From the NCBI GenBank assembly GCA_026416355.1, contig JAOAFH010000107.1, positions 1 through 9,488 on the forward strand: a stretch of 9,488 nt of DNA, written 5' to 3'. Positions 1 to 5,575 of this stretch are shown here, in pieces. The translations under genes and the position numbers were made by a program. The notes below the pieces were generated by a model. It saw only the letters and a program-made list of their open reading frames with translations. It was not told the origin of the DNA and did no database searches. How positions within the stretch are numbered: position 1 is the first letter of the stretch; each line of letters begins with the position of its first letter. This DNA is from Clostridiales bacterium. Its GTDB lineage: Bacteria > Bacillota > Clostridia > Clostridiales > Caloramatoraceae.

Positions 1-247
1 CCCGTCTAATTGTTCCTCGTTTCAATTCCTCATAGGTAGGCTATAAACGAGGTGCTGATATTCATGCTGAAAATGACTATGCTTGTTTCAATTCCTCATA
101 GGTAGGCTATAAACAATTTAGCTATTTTATAAATCCTGCTGCTGCAACTACGTTTCAATTCCTCATAGGTAGGCTATAAACTATCGAAGTCAAAGAGGTA
201 AATGGAAAGTTTGTAGGGTTTCAATTCCTCATAGGTAGGCTATAAAC
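1..247 (-). CRISPR. CRISPR array, leader-proximal end (type I-B-like repeat)
   Basis: Four identical 30-bp repeats lie at 19-48, 85-114, 152-181 and 218-247. On the plus strand each begins GTTTCAATTCCTC and ends GGCTATAAAC. The complete spacers are 49-84 (36 bp), 115-151 (37 bp) and 182-217 (36 bp); 1-18 is the end of a further spacer, so the array runs off the left edge. Read on the minus strand the repeat ends in ATTGAAAC, the usual 8-nt 5' handle of Cas6-processed crRNAs in clostridial type I-B systems, which makes the minus strand the crRNA strand. Two facts agree: a consensus promoter pointing into the array at 262-290, and no decay of the right-most repeat, as expected at a leader end. 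The spacers here should therefore be the newest. No cas gene is in the window, so the subtype is inferred from the repeat alone. Confidence 0.97.
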
Positions 248-392
248 CTATTACAAATTTGATTATATCTATATTCTTCATAATTGTCAATTTGTTTCTT
301 TTTCGTGATAAATAGATAACTTTATAGATTTTTCAATGCTTTAGGCTTGCTGTCGACCCCCTAGGTTTTTTGCAGGATTATAGGTCGACAGC
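248..392 (-). promoter_or_regulatory. CRISPR leader
   Basis: This AT-rich 145-bp non-coding stretch lies between the first repeat and the terminator of the ATPase gene. It holds a minus-strand promoter near the repeat (262-290) and a 12-bp inverted repeat at its distal end (347-358 with 383-394). Position, AT-richness, absence of an ORF and the promoter direction all fit a leader, which both drives pre-crRNA transcription and marks the site of spacer acquisition. The outer boundary is inferred from the terminator T-run at 393-398; the true functional leader may be shorter. Confidence 0.85.
262..290 (-). promoter_or_regulatory. Consensus sigma-A promoter of the CRISPR array
   Basis: On the minus strand a perfect -35 TTGACA (290 to 285) is separated by exactly 17 bp (284 to 268) from a perfect -10 TATAAT (267 to 262). 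A start about 7 nt downstream falls near 255, some 8 nt before the first repeat begins at 247. A 12/12 consensus match with ideal spacing, next to the array and pointing into it, makes this the likely pre-crRNA promoter. Confidence 0.9.
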
Positions 393-394
393 AA
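347..394. repeat. GTCGAC inverted repeat in the CRISPR leader
   Basis: TTGCTGTCGACC at 347-358 is perfectly complementary to GGTCGACAGCAA at 383-394, with 24 nt between the arms. It sits at the leader end farthest from the repeats, about 100 bp upstream of the array promoter. The right end touches the T-run of the neighbouring terminator. The arms are GC-rich against very AT-rich surroundings. It could be a binding site for a host or Cas adaptation factor, or a transcribed hairpin. From memory, paired GTCGAC motifs occur beside arrays in other thermophiles; that is not verified here. Confidence 0.75.
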
Positions 395-424
395 AAAAGC
401 TGTGAAAATTTTTAATTCACAGCT
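393..424 (-). terminator. Rho-independent terminator of the ATPase gene
   Basis: A perfect 9-bp stem, AGCTGTGAA (398-406) with TTCACAGCT (416-424), has a 9-nt loop. Read on the minus strand it is followed by six T residues (398 to 393). It lies 8 bp past the stop codon of the ATPase gene and just before the CRISPR leader, so it should insulate the array from read-through. Confidence 0.85.
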
Positions 425-432
425 GCTTTATT

Positions 433-1815
433 TTACTTCAATAATAAATTAGGCATTGTTTTAGCTAATTCAATCATTCTTTCAGTATATCCGCTTTTGC
501 TAAATAAAACAAAATACTCATTTCTATTATCGTTTTTCCATTCAACATTCTTTGACTTTTCCATTAACCTGTAAAATACATCAGTGTCAACAGGAGTATT
601 TAGGTATTTACATTCACCAAACAATATATCGTTGGTATCTGTATTTATTCCTACTATGTCGATTTCCTGTTTCGAATTCCACCATCTACCTACTTTATTC
701 AATAAAAATGGTATTTCTCCAGTAATTATCATGTCCCATATACTTTGCCTACAAATATCTTCATATACAAAACTTACATGGTTCATATAGAATGTCTTTT
801 TTATTTTTTCTAATACAAAATCTATATTATCTAATTCTATAAAACTTCTATATGGATAAATAAACTTAAACCAAAATTCAATAAAATTATCATTTATAAA
901 ATATAAGCCCTTTTTACTTTTCTCTGGGTTTCCTTCTGTAATTGGAACTTCTCTTATTAATATATCTAAATCAATTAGGATAGATAGATATTTTGTTAAT
1001 TTAGTTTGTGGAACACCTAAATTTGTAGCTATATTTCCTATTTTGTGATTACCTAGTGCTATGGATTTTATTATAGAAAAATATGTTCCTACATCCTGCA
1101 CCTCTTTTTCAAGCAAAAACACAGGCTCTTCATATAAAAAGCTATCTTTGTTTAATACATTGTTTTTAATTGCTTCAAATATATCCTTTTCTTTTTTAAA
1201 GATTTCTATATATTTAGGAACACCACCCGTTACCGAATAATATTCAACTAAGTTTAAATTATCATCATAAAATTCATTATAATATTTAAATTGAATTTGC
1301 TTTAGTTTTATTTGCCCTGTCCTTCTACCATACAGAGGGCTTGAATAATTTAATGTTTGCTTTTCCATCATGCCAATCAAAGAACCACATAAAATTACCA
1401 TTATGTTCTTATCCTTTAATTTTTCATCCCAAATTTTTTGGAATATTGATGGGAATGAAGGATTTATAATCCCCAAATACTGAAATTCATCTATTACAAT
1501 TATGGTCTTTTGTTGTGGTTCTGCTCTTTTTAATATTAAATCAAAAACATTCTCCCATTTATCTAAGCGTAAGTCCAAAAGAATATCATCATCTAAATAA
1601 CTTGCAACTGCATTTTTAAAGGAATTTATATTTTCACCTTCTATTTCTTCAGTTGCAAGAAAATATATCGCTTTTTTGTCCTCAACAAATTTTTTAATAA
1701 GTGATGTTTTTCCTACTCTTCTTCTACCATATATAATTACAAAGGATGAACCTTCTCTTTTATATTCATTGTTTAAAAAATCCAATTCACGATTTCTGTT
1801 TATAAACTTTTTCAT
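433..1815 (-). CDS. P-loop ATPase with DUF234 C-terminal domain (archaeal-ATPase family)
   Basis: A 460-residue protein. The N-terminal P-loop domain has a Walker A GRRRVGKTS (30-38), a Walker B IIVIDEFQYL (105-114) and a sensor-like VILCGSL near 143-149. This is the layout of the PF01637 ATPases, a STAND-related group common in archaea and anaerobic bacteria. A helix-turn-helix-like stretch (IGNIATNLGVPQTKLTKYL) follows mid-protein. The C-terminus matches DUF234 (PF03008), with VGRWWNSKQEIDIVG and FGECKY; D386, E401 and K403 form a PD-(D/E)XK-like nuclease signature. The ATG is preceded by GAGGTGG (1826 to 1820) at good spacing. The gene is monocistronic, with its own promoter (1845-1872) and terminator (393-424), and its base use looks more AT-rich than mgsA beside it. 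The biological role of the family is unknown; a defence or mobile-element role is suggested only by the nuclease-like domain and the CRISPR neighbour. Confidence 0.92.
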   Translation of the reverse strand: MKKFINRNRELDFLNNEYKREGSSFVIIYGRRRVGKTSLIKKFVEDKKAIYFLATEEIEGENINSFKNAVASYLDDDILLDLRLDKWENVFDLILKRAEPQQKTIIVIDEFQYLGIINPSFPSIFQKIWDEKLKDKNIMVILCGSLIGMMEKQTLNYSSPLYGRRTGQIKLKQIQFKYYNEFYDDNLNLVEYYSVTGGVPKYIEIFKKEKDIFEAIKNNVLNKDSFLYEEPVFLLEKEVQDVGTYFSIIKSIALGNHKIGNIATNLGVPQTKLTKYLSILIDLDILIREVPITEGNPEKSKKGLYFINDNFIEFWFKFIYPYRSFIELDNIDFVLEKIKKTFYMNHVSFVYEDICRQSIWDMIITGEIPFLLNKVGRWWNSKQEIDIVGINTDTNDILFGECKYLNTPVDTDVFYRLMEKSKNVEWKNDNRNEYFVLFSKSGYTERMIELAKTMPNLLLK

Positions 1816-1830
1816 TTAACCACCTCAATA

Positions 1831-1869
1831 ATATTATACTTCAAATTATAATAATTTAAAGTATAATAT
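1831..1869. promoter_or_regulatory. 39-bp palindrome over the ATPase promoter (candidate operator)
   Basis: ATATTATACTT (1831-1841) is perfectly complementary to AAGTATAATAT (1859-1869). Inside, AAATTA (1843-1848) pairs with TAATTT (1852-1857), leaving one mismatch (1842/1858) and a 3-nt centre. On the minus strand no T-run follows, so it is not a convincing terminator for mgsA, whose stop lies 9 bp away. It covers the -10 and spacer of the ATPase promoter, as an autoregulatory operator would. Palindromes are easier to get by chance in AT-rich DNA, but 17 paired positions are unusual. Confidence 0.6.
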
Positions 1870-1872
1870 CAA
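1845..1872 (-). promoter_or_regulatory. Promoter of the ATPase gene
   Basis: On the minus strand a -35 TTGATA (1872 to 1867, 5/6 consensus) is separated by 16 bp from a -10 TATAAT (1850 to 1845). The predicted start is near 1838, about 23 nt before the ATG. The -35 box begins only 7 bp past the mgsA stop codon. Confidence 0.65.
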
Positions 1873-1878
1873 TCCATC

Positions 1879-2241
1879 CTACCTCAACGCATTAATAAAT
1901 ATCTCTGCTGTTCCAAGGTTTGTGGCAAGTGGAACATTATGAACATCGCATATTCTTAAAAGTGCTGTTACATCTGGTTCATGAGGTTGTGCTGTTAGTG
2001 GATCCCTTAAAAAGATAACCATATCTATGTCTCCTTGGGCAACTAGTCCTCCTATTTGTTGGTCACCACCATACGGACCTGATAAAAATCTATGTACCTT
2101 AAGTCCCGTTGCCTCTTGTATTAGCTTTCCCGTTGTGCCTGTTGCATAAAGTTCATCATTTTTAAATACATCCCTATGCTTTTTTATAAATTCAACCATG
2201 TCGTCCTTTTTCTTATCATGTGCTATAAATGCTACTCTCAT
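1879..2241 (-). CDS. mgsA: Methylglyoxal synthase
   Basis: A 120-residue cytosolic enzyme converting dihydroxyacetone phosphate to methylglyoxal and phosphate (EC 4.2.3.3), the phosphate-independent bypass of lower glycolysis. The phosphate-binding TGTTGK (34-39), SGPYGGDQQIG (54-64) and FLRDPLTAQPHEPDV (77-91) are family signatures. With a constant offset of 11, H8, D60, D80, H87 and D90 match E. coli His19, Asp71, Asp91, His98 and Asp101, so the active site is complete. D60 corresponds to the catalytic base. The length is normal for short Firmicute forms. The ATG follows a GGAAGGG ribosome binding site by about 7 nt. It starts 19 bp after the P1-family hydrolase gene ends and is probably cotranscribed with it. 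Confidence 0.96.
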   Translation of the reverse strand: MRVAFIAHDKKKDDMVEFIKKHRDVFKNDELYATGTTGKLIQEATGLKVHRFLSGPYGGDQQIGGLVAQGDIDMVIFLRDPLTAQPHEPDVTALLRICDVHNVPLATNLGTAEIFINALR

Positions 2242-2260
2242 CTTTTATCCCTTCCTTATT

Positions 2261-3193
2261 TTAAAATGTTATATGTGATATGGCTGCCATTATTGCCTCT
2301 TCTAGAACCATTGTTGCAATCATTCCTAATGTGCTAATGTCAACATCAACTTCTCCTGTTGCCATTGTGAAAATTGTATCTCCATCAAACATTGTATGGG
2401 ATGGTCTCATAGTTCTTGCAAATGCATCATGTGCCATAGATGAAACCTTTGTTGCCTCTGCCTTTGTTAGTTTTGCATTTGTTACAACTGTTGCTATTGT
2501 TGTGTTGCCACTAAAGAGGTTTGTTTTATCGTTATATCTATTTAGCATTACCCTTTGGCTATCTAAAAATACTTTTCTTTCCCTATCATATGCCCCTGCT
2601 ATAATTTCACCTGTTTTTGGGTTTATAACATCCCCTAGGCAGTTTACTGCAACAATTGCACCAACCTCAAGGCTACCAACCCTTACTGCATAACTTCCAA
2701 GTCCTCCATCCATAGCATATTCCATTCCTAATATTTTTCCAACAGTTGCACCTGTTCCTGCACCGTACTTTCCGTTTTCAACATTATTTATCTCATAGGC
2801 ATTTACGCATGCCTCATATCCCATTTTTTTATCAGGTCTTACCCTAAAATCTCCATTAGCTAAGTCAAACAAAACAGCACTACATACTATCGGAACCTTT
2901 GTAACTCCTACGTCAAAACCTTTGCCCCTTTTTTCTAAAAACTCCATAACTCCAGTTGAAGCATCAAGTCCAAATGCACTTCCACCCGATAAAACAACTG
3001 CATGTACCTTGTCAACTAAATTTACTGGATCTAAAAGGTCTGTTTCCCTTGTACCTGGTGCACCACCTCTTACATCTACTCCACAGGTTGCACCTTCTTC
3101 ACATATTATAGCAGTACATCCTGTTCTTGCTTCAAAGTTTTGGGCATTTCCTATTTTTATGCCCTTTATTTCTGTAATTTTTATATGTTGCAT
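2261..3193 (-). CDS. P1-family (S58/DmpA, NylC-like) self-processing hydrolase
   Basis: A 310-residue member of the P1/S58 family (PF03576), N-terminal-nucleophile amidohydrolases that cleave themselves into two chains. Visible signatures are RGGAPGTRETDLLDP (42-56), LSGGSAFGLDA (68-78), GAGTGATVGK (144-153) and NTTIATVVTNA (230-240). The expected self-cleavage is N230/T231, giving a 230-residue alpha chain and an 80-residue beta chain, close to the roughly 9-kDa beta chain of nylon-oligomer hydrolase NylC. As I recall NylC, Lys189, Thr267, Asp306 and Asp308 are key; K153, T231, D270 and D272 fall at the same spacings, and N184 is near the Asn219 equivalent. There is no signal peptide, so it is cytosolic. 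The substrate is unknown; aminopeptidase or cyclic/linear amide hydrolysis are possible. GGAGGT precedes the ATG by 7 nt. It is the first gene of the unit with mgsA. Confidence 0.9.
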   Translation of the reverse strand: MQHIKITEIKGIKIGNAQNFEARTGCTAIICEEGATCGVDVRGGAPGTRETDLLDPVNLVDKVHAVVLSGGSAFGLDASTGVMEFLEKRGKGFDVGVTKVPIVCSAVLFDLANGDFRVRPDKKMGYEACVNAYEINNVENGKYGAGTGATVGKILGMEYAMDGGLGSYAVRVGSLEVGAIVAVNCLGDVINPKTGEIIAGAYDRERKVFLDSQRVMLNRYNDKTNLFSGNTTIATVVTNAKLTKAEATKVSSMAHDAFARTMRPSHTMFDGDTIFTMATGEVDVDISTLGMIATMVLEEAIMAAISHITF

Positions 3194-3239
3194 ATATTTA
3201 CCTCCATATTTAGATGGATATTATTTTATCAATTCATTT

Positions 3240-3274
3240 TGAGCCATTAACAACTAAAGGTTGTTAATGGCTCA
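3240..3274. repeat. 15-bp perfect hairpin downstream of the ECF gene
   Basis: TGAGCCATTAACAAC (3240-3254) and GTTGTTAATGGCTCA (3260-3274) form a perfect 15-bp stem with a 5-nt loop. It lies 18 bp past the stop of the ECF S-component gene and about 47 bp upstream of the P1-family gene. On the minus strand it is followed by AAATGAATTG, with no T-run, so it is not a classical terminator, though it may stop or slow polymerase or protect an mRNA end. Its stem resembles that of the terminator at 4021-4078. Confidence 0.8.
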
Positions 3275-3291
3275 TATAGATACCTCTATTT

Positions 3292-3879
3292 TTATTTTCT
3301 TATCTTATTTACACCCATTACAACAGGAACAACTATGGCAATAGAAACTAAAACCTCTGGTAGCCCATTTGTCATTCCTATTCCAACGATTGTCGCCCTT
3401 GCTTGTGCTACATTAATATTCAATACCTTTGCAAATCTCTCTAAATAAATTAGGTATATTAGTCCTAAAACTAGTATTGTGTTTGTTAGTGTTCCAACTG
3501 CTGCAGCTACACCATATTTTATGCTGTTTATTTTACCTGGTATTATTTTGTATGCATAATATGATGTAATTCCAATAAGTACCCTTGGCACTACTGCAAT
3601 AATTGGATTTAGAAATAAAAATGATGTTGGTGTTGGGTTTGTCACAGCTTGGAACATACTAAATAGTCCAAAGAATAAACCAATTGCCGCACCAACCACA
3701 GGGCCTTCAATTATAGCACCTATGATTACAGGAAGATGCATAATTGTTGCTTTAACTGGTGGAATTGGAATAAATCCAAGGCCTGTTACCCCAAGCACAA
3801 CAATTATGGCAGACAGCATACCTATGGTAACAATCTGTCTAACCTTAGTACTTGTTGTTGTCATTGTTCTTGTTTGCAT
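3292..3879 (-). CDS. ECF transporter S component (substrate-binding membrane subunit)
   Basis: A 195-residue, very hydrophobic protein with about six membrane segments (roughly 15-34, 44-58, 61-79, 87-108, 122-146 and 167-190). The stretch GFIPIPPVKATIMHLPVI followed by GPVVGAAIGLFFGLFS is typical of ECF_trnsprt proteins (PF12822), and NPIIAVVPRVLIG later on fits the family. S components capture a vitamin or related micronutrient and dock on a shared EcfA-EcfA'-EcfT module, which is not in this window; solitary S genes are normal in Firmicutes. The sequence resembles pantothenate-type (PanT) members most, but I cannot fix the substrate. A GAGGAGGC site (3893 to 3886) lies 6 nt before the ATG, deciding for M1 over M6. 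It is monocistronic, with a promoter at 3972-4000 and an 85-nt leader. Confidence 0.88.
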   Translation of the reverse strand: MQTRTMTTTSTKVRQIVTIGMLSAIIVVLGVTGLGFIPIPPVKATIMHLPVIIGAIIEGPVVGAAIGLFFGLFSMFQAVTNPTPTSFLFLNPIIAVVPRVLIGITSYYAYKIIPGKINSIKYGVAAAVGTLTNTILVLGLIYLIYLERFAKVLNINVAQARATIVGIGMTNGLPEVLVSIAIVVPVVMGVNKIRK

Positions 3880-3905
3880 AATAACGCCTCCTCGTTCTCA
3901 CTCCA

Positions 3906-3964
3906 AAAGGATGTAAGACGAAATCCTTTATGAAGTTTTTTATTTGTTCGGTCAATCGTACCGA
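3906..3964 (-). promoter_or_regulatory. Structured 5' UTR of the ECF gene
   Basis: Two small hairpins lie between the predicted start site and the ribosome binding site. TCGGT (3948-3952) pairs with ACCGA (3960-3964) around a 7-nt loop. AAAGGAT (3906-3912) pairs with ATCCTTT (3923-3929) around a 10-nt loop. An A-rich stretch separates them on the minus strand. Vitamin-transporter S genes are often riboswitch-controlled, but this matches no class I can recognise and may simply be a short leader. The second hairpin is 12 nt upstream of the ribosome binding site. Confidence 0.35.
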
Positions 3965-3971
3965 CAAGATA

Positions 3972-4000
3972 ATTTTAACAGTTTAGTTTTAATTATTCAA
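3972..4000 (-). promoter_or_regulatory. Promoter of the ECF S-component gene
   Basis: On the minus strand a -35 TTGAAT (4000 to 3995, 4/6) is followed after 17 bp by a -10 TAAAAT (3977 to 3972, 5/6). The predicted start is near 3965, giving an untranslated leader of about 85 nt. It lies directly downstream of the binding-protein terminator, as expected for a new transcription unit. Confidence 0.6.
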
Positions 4001-4002
4001 CT

Positions 4003-4078
4003 AAAACAACAAAACAAAAAGTGCCATAAACAACCTCTTTGGTGTAGCAAAATTCTACAACCTAGTTATTTATGGCAC
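4003..4078 (-). terminator. Rho-independent terminator of the binding-protein gene
   Basis: GTGCCATAAACAAC (4021-4034) pairs with GTTATTTATGGCAC (4065-4078) with one mismatch. An inner stem, TGTAG (4043-4047) with CTACA (4055-4059), caps it. On the minus strand a T-rich tail follows (TTTTTGTTTTGTTGTTTT, 4020 to 4003). It lies 17 bp beyond the stop codon of the binding-protein gene. Confidence 0.85.
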
Positions 4079-4095
4079 CTTACATCATTTATTTA

Positions 4096-5358
4096 TTATT
4101 TTTGAGCAGCTATGGCATCCTTAACAGTTTGAACACACTTATCTGCAGCTGCCTTAGGTTCCATTTGTCCATCCCAAACAGCTGAGAATGCTGCACCTAG
4201 TGGTTCCCATACTAGTTGCATTTGAGGAATTGATGGCATTGGCTGAGCATTCTTTGCTTGTTCCATAAATCCTGATACAATAGCATCTCCCTTAATTTCT
4301 TGTTTTTCCATTAGAGCCTTTACAGGAGGAATTTGATGAGTCATTTCATATCTCTTCATTAACATTTCATCTGATGTAGCCATTTCTAAGAATAGCTTTG
4401 CAGCATTTGGATACTTTGTAAATGAGCTAAGGTATAGTCCTCTAATTCCTGAGAAGCTAACAGGTTGCTTTCCATTCATTGTTGGAAGTGGAGCAACACC
4501 AAAATCTATACCAGCCTTTTTATATCCTTCAACTGCCCATGGTCCGTTTATTATCATAGCAGCTTTACCTGCTCCAAATGATCCATCCATAAATTGATAG
4601 TTAGCATCCTTTTGTTTTAATGGAAGAATAGCATTTAGGCTCTTATAGTATTTTAATCCTTCTATTGCTCCCTCGTTATTAATTCCTAAGTCATTCTTAT
4701 CTGTTCCATTTTTACCAAATATATAACCACCATTTGCAGTTAAGAAGCAGTATGAGAAATATGCATTACCAACATCCCAAAGTAGACCATATTTCTTTTC
4801 CTTTGGATTGGTGAATGTCTTTGCAAATTCAACTATCTCTTCAAATGTCTTTGGAGCCTCTTTAACTATTGCCTTATTATAGAATAGGGCATATGTTTCA
4901 ATAGCTGTTGGATAACCATATACCTTGCCATCCATGCTAACACCGTCAAGTGCTGCCTTTACATAATCATTTTGTACTCTCTCTGGTTTGTGGTTTGGTT
5001 GAATTAGTCCTGCTGCAACCATCTTTCCAACATGGTCATGTGGTGCTGATATTATATCTGCTCCAACACCTGCAGGTCCATCTTGTTGAAGTTTTCCTGA
5101 TGTTGCTGTATGGTCAACTGGTTCATATTTTACCTTTACACCATATTTCTTTTCAAATTCTTGAGCAACGTATTTTATGTATTCTCCCTCTGGTCCTTCA
5201 CTTTCCCAAACAACTAATTGTGCTCCTTCTTCTGGTTTAAGCTCAGTAACTGCTGGCTTGTCCTCTGGCTTGTTTTCTTCTGCTGGCTTTTTTGAACATC
5301 CTGCAAGTAATGATGTAATTAATAATCCTGAAAGAATCAATGCAAGTGGCTTTTTCAT
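4096..5358 (-). CDS. malE: Maltodextrin-type ABC transporter solute-binding lipoprotein
   Basis: A 420-residue family 1 extracellular solute-binding protein. A short lipoprotein signal ends in the lipobox LLAGC with C21 as the lipidated cysteine, followed by a charged, proline-rich linker (22-45), so it is tethered outside the membrane. VVWESEGPEGEYI, then GADIISAPHDHVGKMVAAGLI, AAMIINGPWAVEGYKKAGI and FGVAPLPTMNGK are the pattern of MalE/MdxE maltose-maltodextrin binders. The GH13 enzyme and MalG tail in the same region support an alpha-glucan ligand; the exact chain-length preference cannot be read. The ATG follows a GGGGGA site by about 6 nt. It has its own terminator, is separated from the upstream operon by another, and carries an operator-like site 35-48 nt before the start. 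Confidence 0.92.
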   Translation of the reverse strand: MKKPLALILSGLLITSLLAGCSKKPAEENKPEDKPAVTELKPEEGAQLVVWESEGPEGEYIKYVAQEFEKKYGVKVKYEPVDHTATSGKLQQDGPAGVGADIISAPHDHVGKMVAAGLIQPNHKPERVQNDYVKAALDGVSMDGKVYGYPTAIETYALFYNKAIVKEAPKTFEEIVEFAKTFTNPKEKKYGLLWDVGNAYFSYCFLTANGGYIFGKNGTDKNDLGINNEGAIEGLKYYKSLNAILPLKQKDANYQFMDGSFGAGKAAMIINGPWAVEGYKKAGIDFGVAPLPTMNGKQPVSFSGIRGLYLSSFTKYPNAAKLFLEMATSDEMLMKRYEMTHQIPPVKALMEKQEIKGDAIVSGFMEQAKNAQPMPSIPQMQLVWEPLGAAFSAVWDGQMEPKAAADKCVQTVKDAIAAQK

Positions 5359-5390
5359 ATTTATCCCCCTTCTTTGAAATTGGATTTTTT

Positions 5391-5412
5391 AGGCAATCGT
5401 TTGTGCATGCCT
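5391..5412. promoter_or_regulatory. Candidate LacI-family operator upstream of the binding-protein gene
   Basis: GCAATCGTTTGTGC (5393-5406) is an imperfect dyad centred on CpG (5398/5399), with CAATCGTTTG as its core. It is bracketed by AGGCA (5391-5395) and TGCCT (5408-5412). LacI-family regulators intercalate a hinge leucine at a central CpG. The 8-bp core AATCGTTT also occurs in the dyad ahead of the GH13 gene (8101-8116). No strong promoter was found between 5413 and 5479; several AT-rich -10-like sequences exist, so the start site is unresolved. Confidence 0.55.
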
Positions 5413-5471
5413 ATTTTTTGTTCCCCATATAATAAATATTTATCTATTAAATTTTTTATGACATATTTATT

Positions 5472-5518
5472 TATTAAAAAAAGTCAACAAGTGGTTAATA
5501 TAACCTATTGTTGACTTT
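5472..5518 (-). terminator. Rho-independent terminator of the regulator-amylase-esterase operon
   Basis: AAAGTCAACAA (5480-5490) pairs perfectly with TTGTTGACTTT (5508-5518). An inner stem, GGTTA (5493-5497) with TAACC (5501-5505), has a 3-nt loop. On the minus strand a run of T residues follows the stem. It separates the operon from the binding-protein gene. Confidence 0.88.
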
Positions 5519-5530
5519 GATATATCTATT

Positions 5531-5572
5531 ATTTTCCATAATTCAGGTGCCTGTCAGGTGAATTGTGGAAAA
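5531..5572. repeat. Hairpin just after the esterase stop codon
   Basis: TTTTCCATAATTCA (5532-5545) pairs with TGAATTGTGGAAAA (5559-5572), with one G-U-type mismatch and a 13-nt loop. It begins 3 bp past the esterase stop codon. No T-run follows on the minus strand, so termination probably depends on the second hairpin at 5480-5518; this one may protect the mRNA end. Confidence 0.65.
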
Positions 5573-5575
5573 CTT

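Noticed and set aside
51..62. Twelve-base match of spacer 49-84 (GGTGCTGATATT) to the binding-protein gene at 5042-5053, suggesting self-targeting
   Set aside because: The match covers only a third of the spacer and lies at its end far from the crRNA 5' handle, so the seed is unmatched. It is compatible with chance.
376..405. Second leader promoter using TATAAT at 382 to 377
   Set aside because: The -10 hexamer is perfect but the expected -35 region (TCACAG) is poor, and it lies in the loop of the GTCGAC dyad; chance is likely in AT-rich DNA.
2280..2693. Plus-strand open frames inside minus-strand genes (for example 2280-2693, 2922-3242, 4950-5240, 5558-5779)
   Set aside because: They lie antisense to well-supported genes, have no recognisable domains or ribosome binding sites, and look like compositional shadows.
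3240..3274. Classical terminator for the ECF gene
   Set aside because: The stem is strong, but no T-run follows on the minus strand; listed as a hairpin only.
4041..4070. preQ1-like string (GGTTGTAG...GCTACACC on the minus strand)
   Set aside because: These bases pair with each other as the inner stem of the binding-protein terminator, lie upstream of the ECF promoter, and lack the required class-I arrangement.
5391..5412. CcpA cre site upstream of the binding-protein gene
   Set aside because: The CpG centre fits, but the flanking G and C positions of the cre consensus are missing; a local LacI-family operator fits better.
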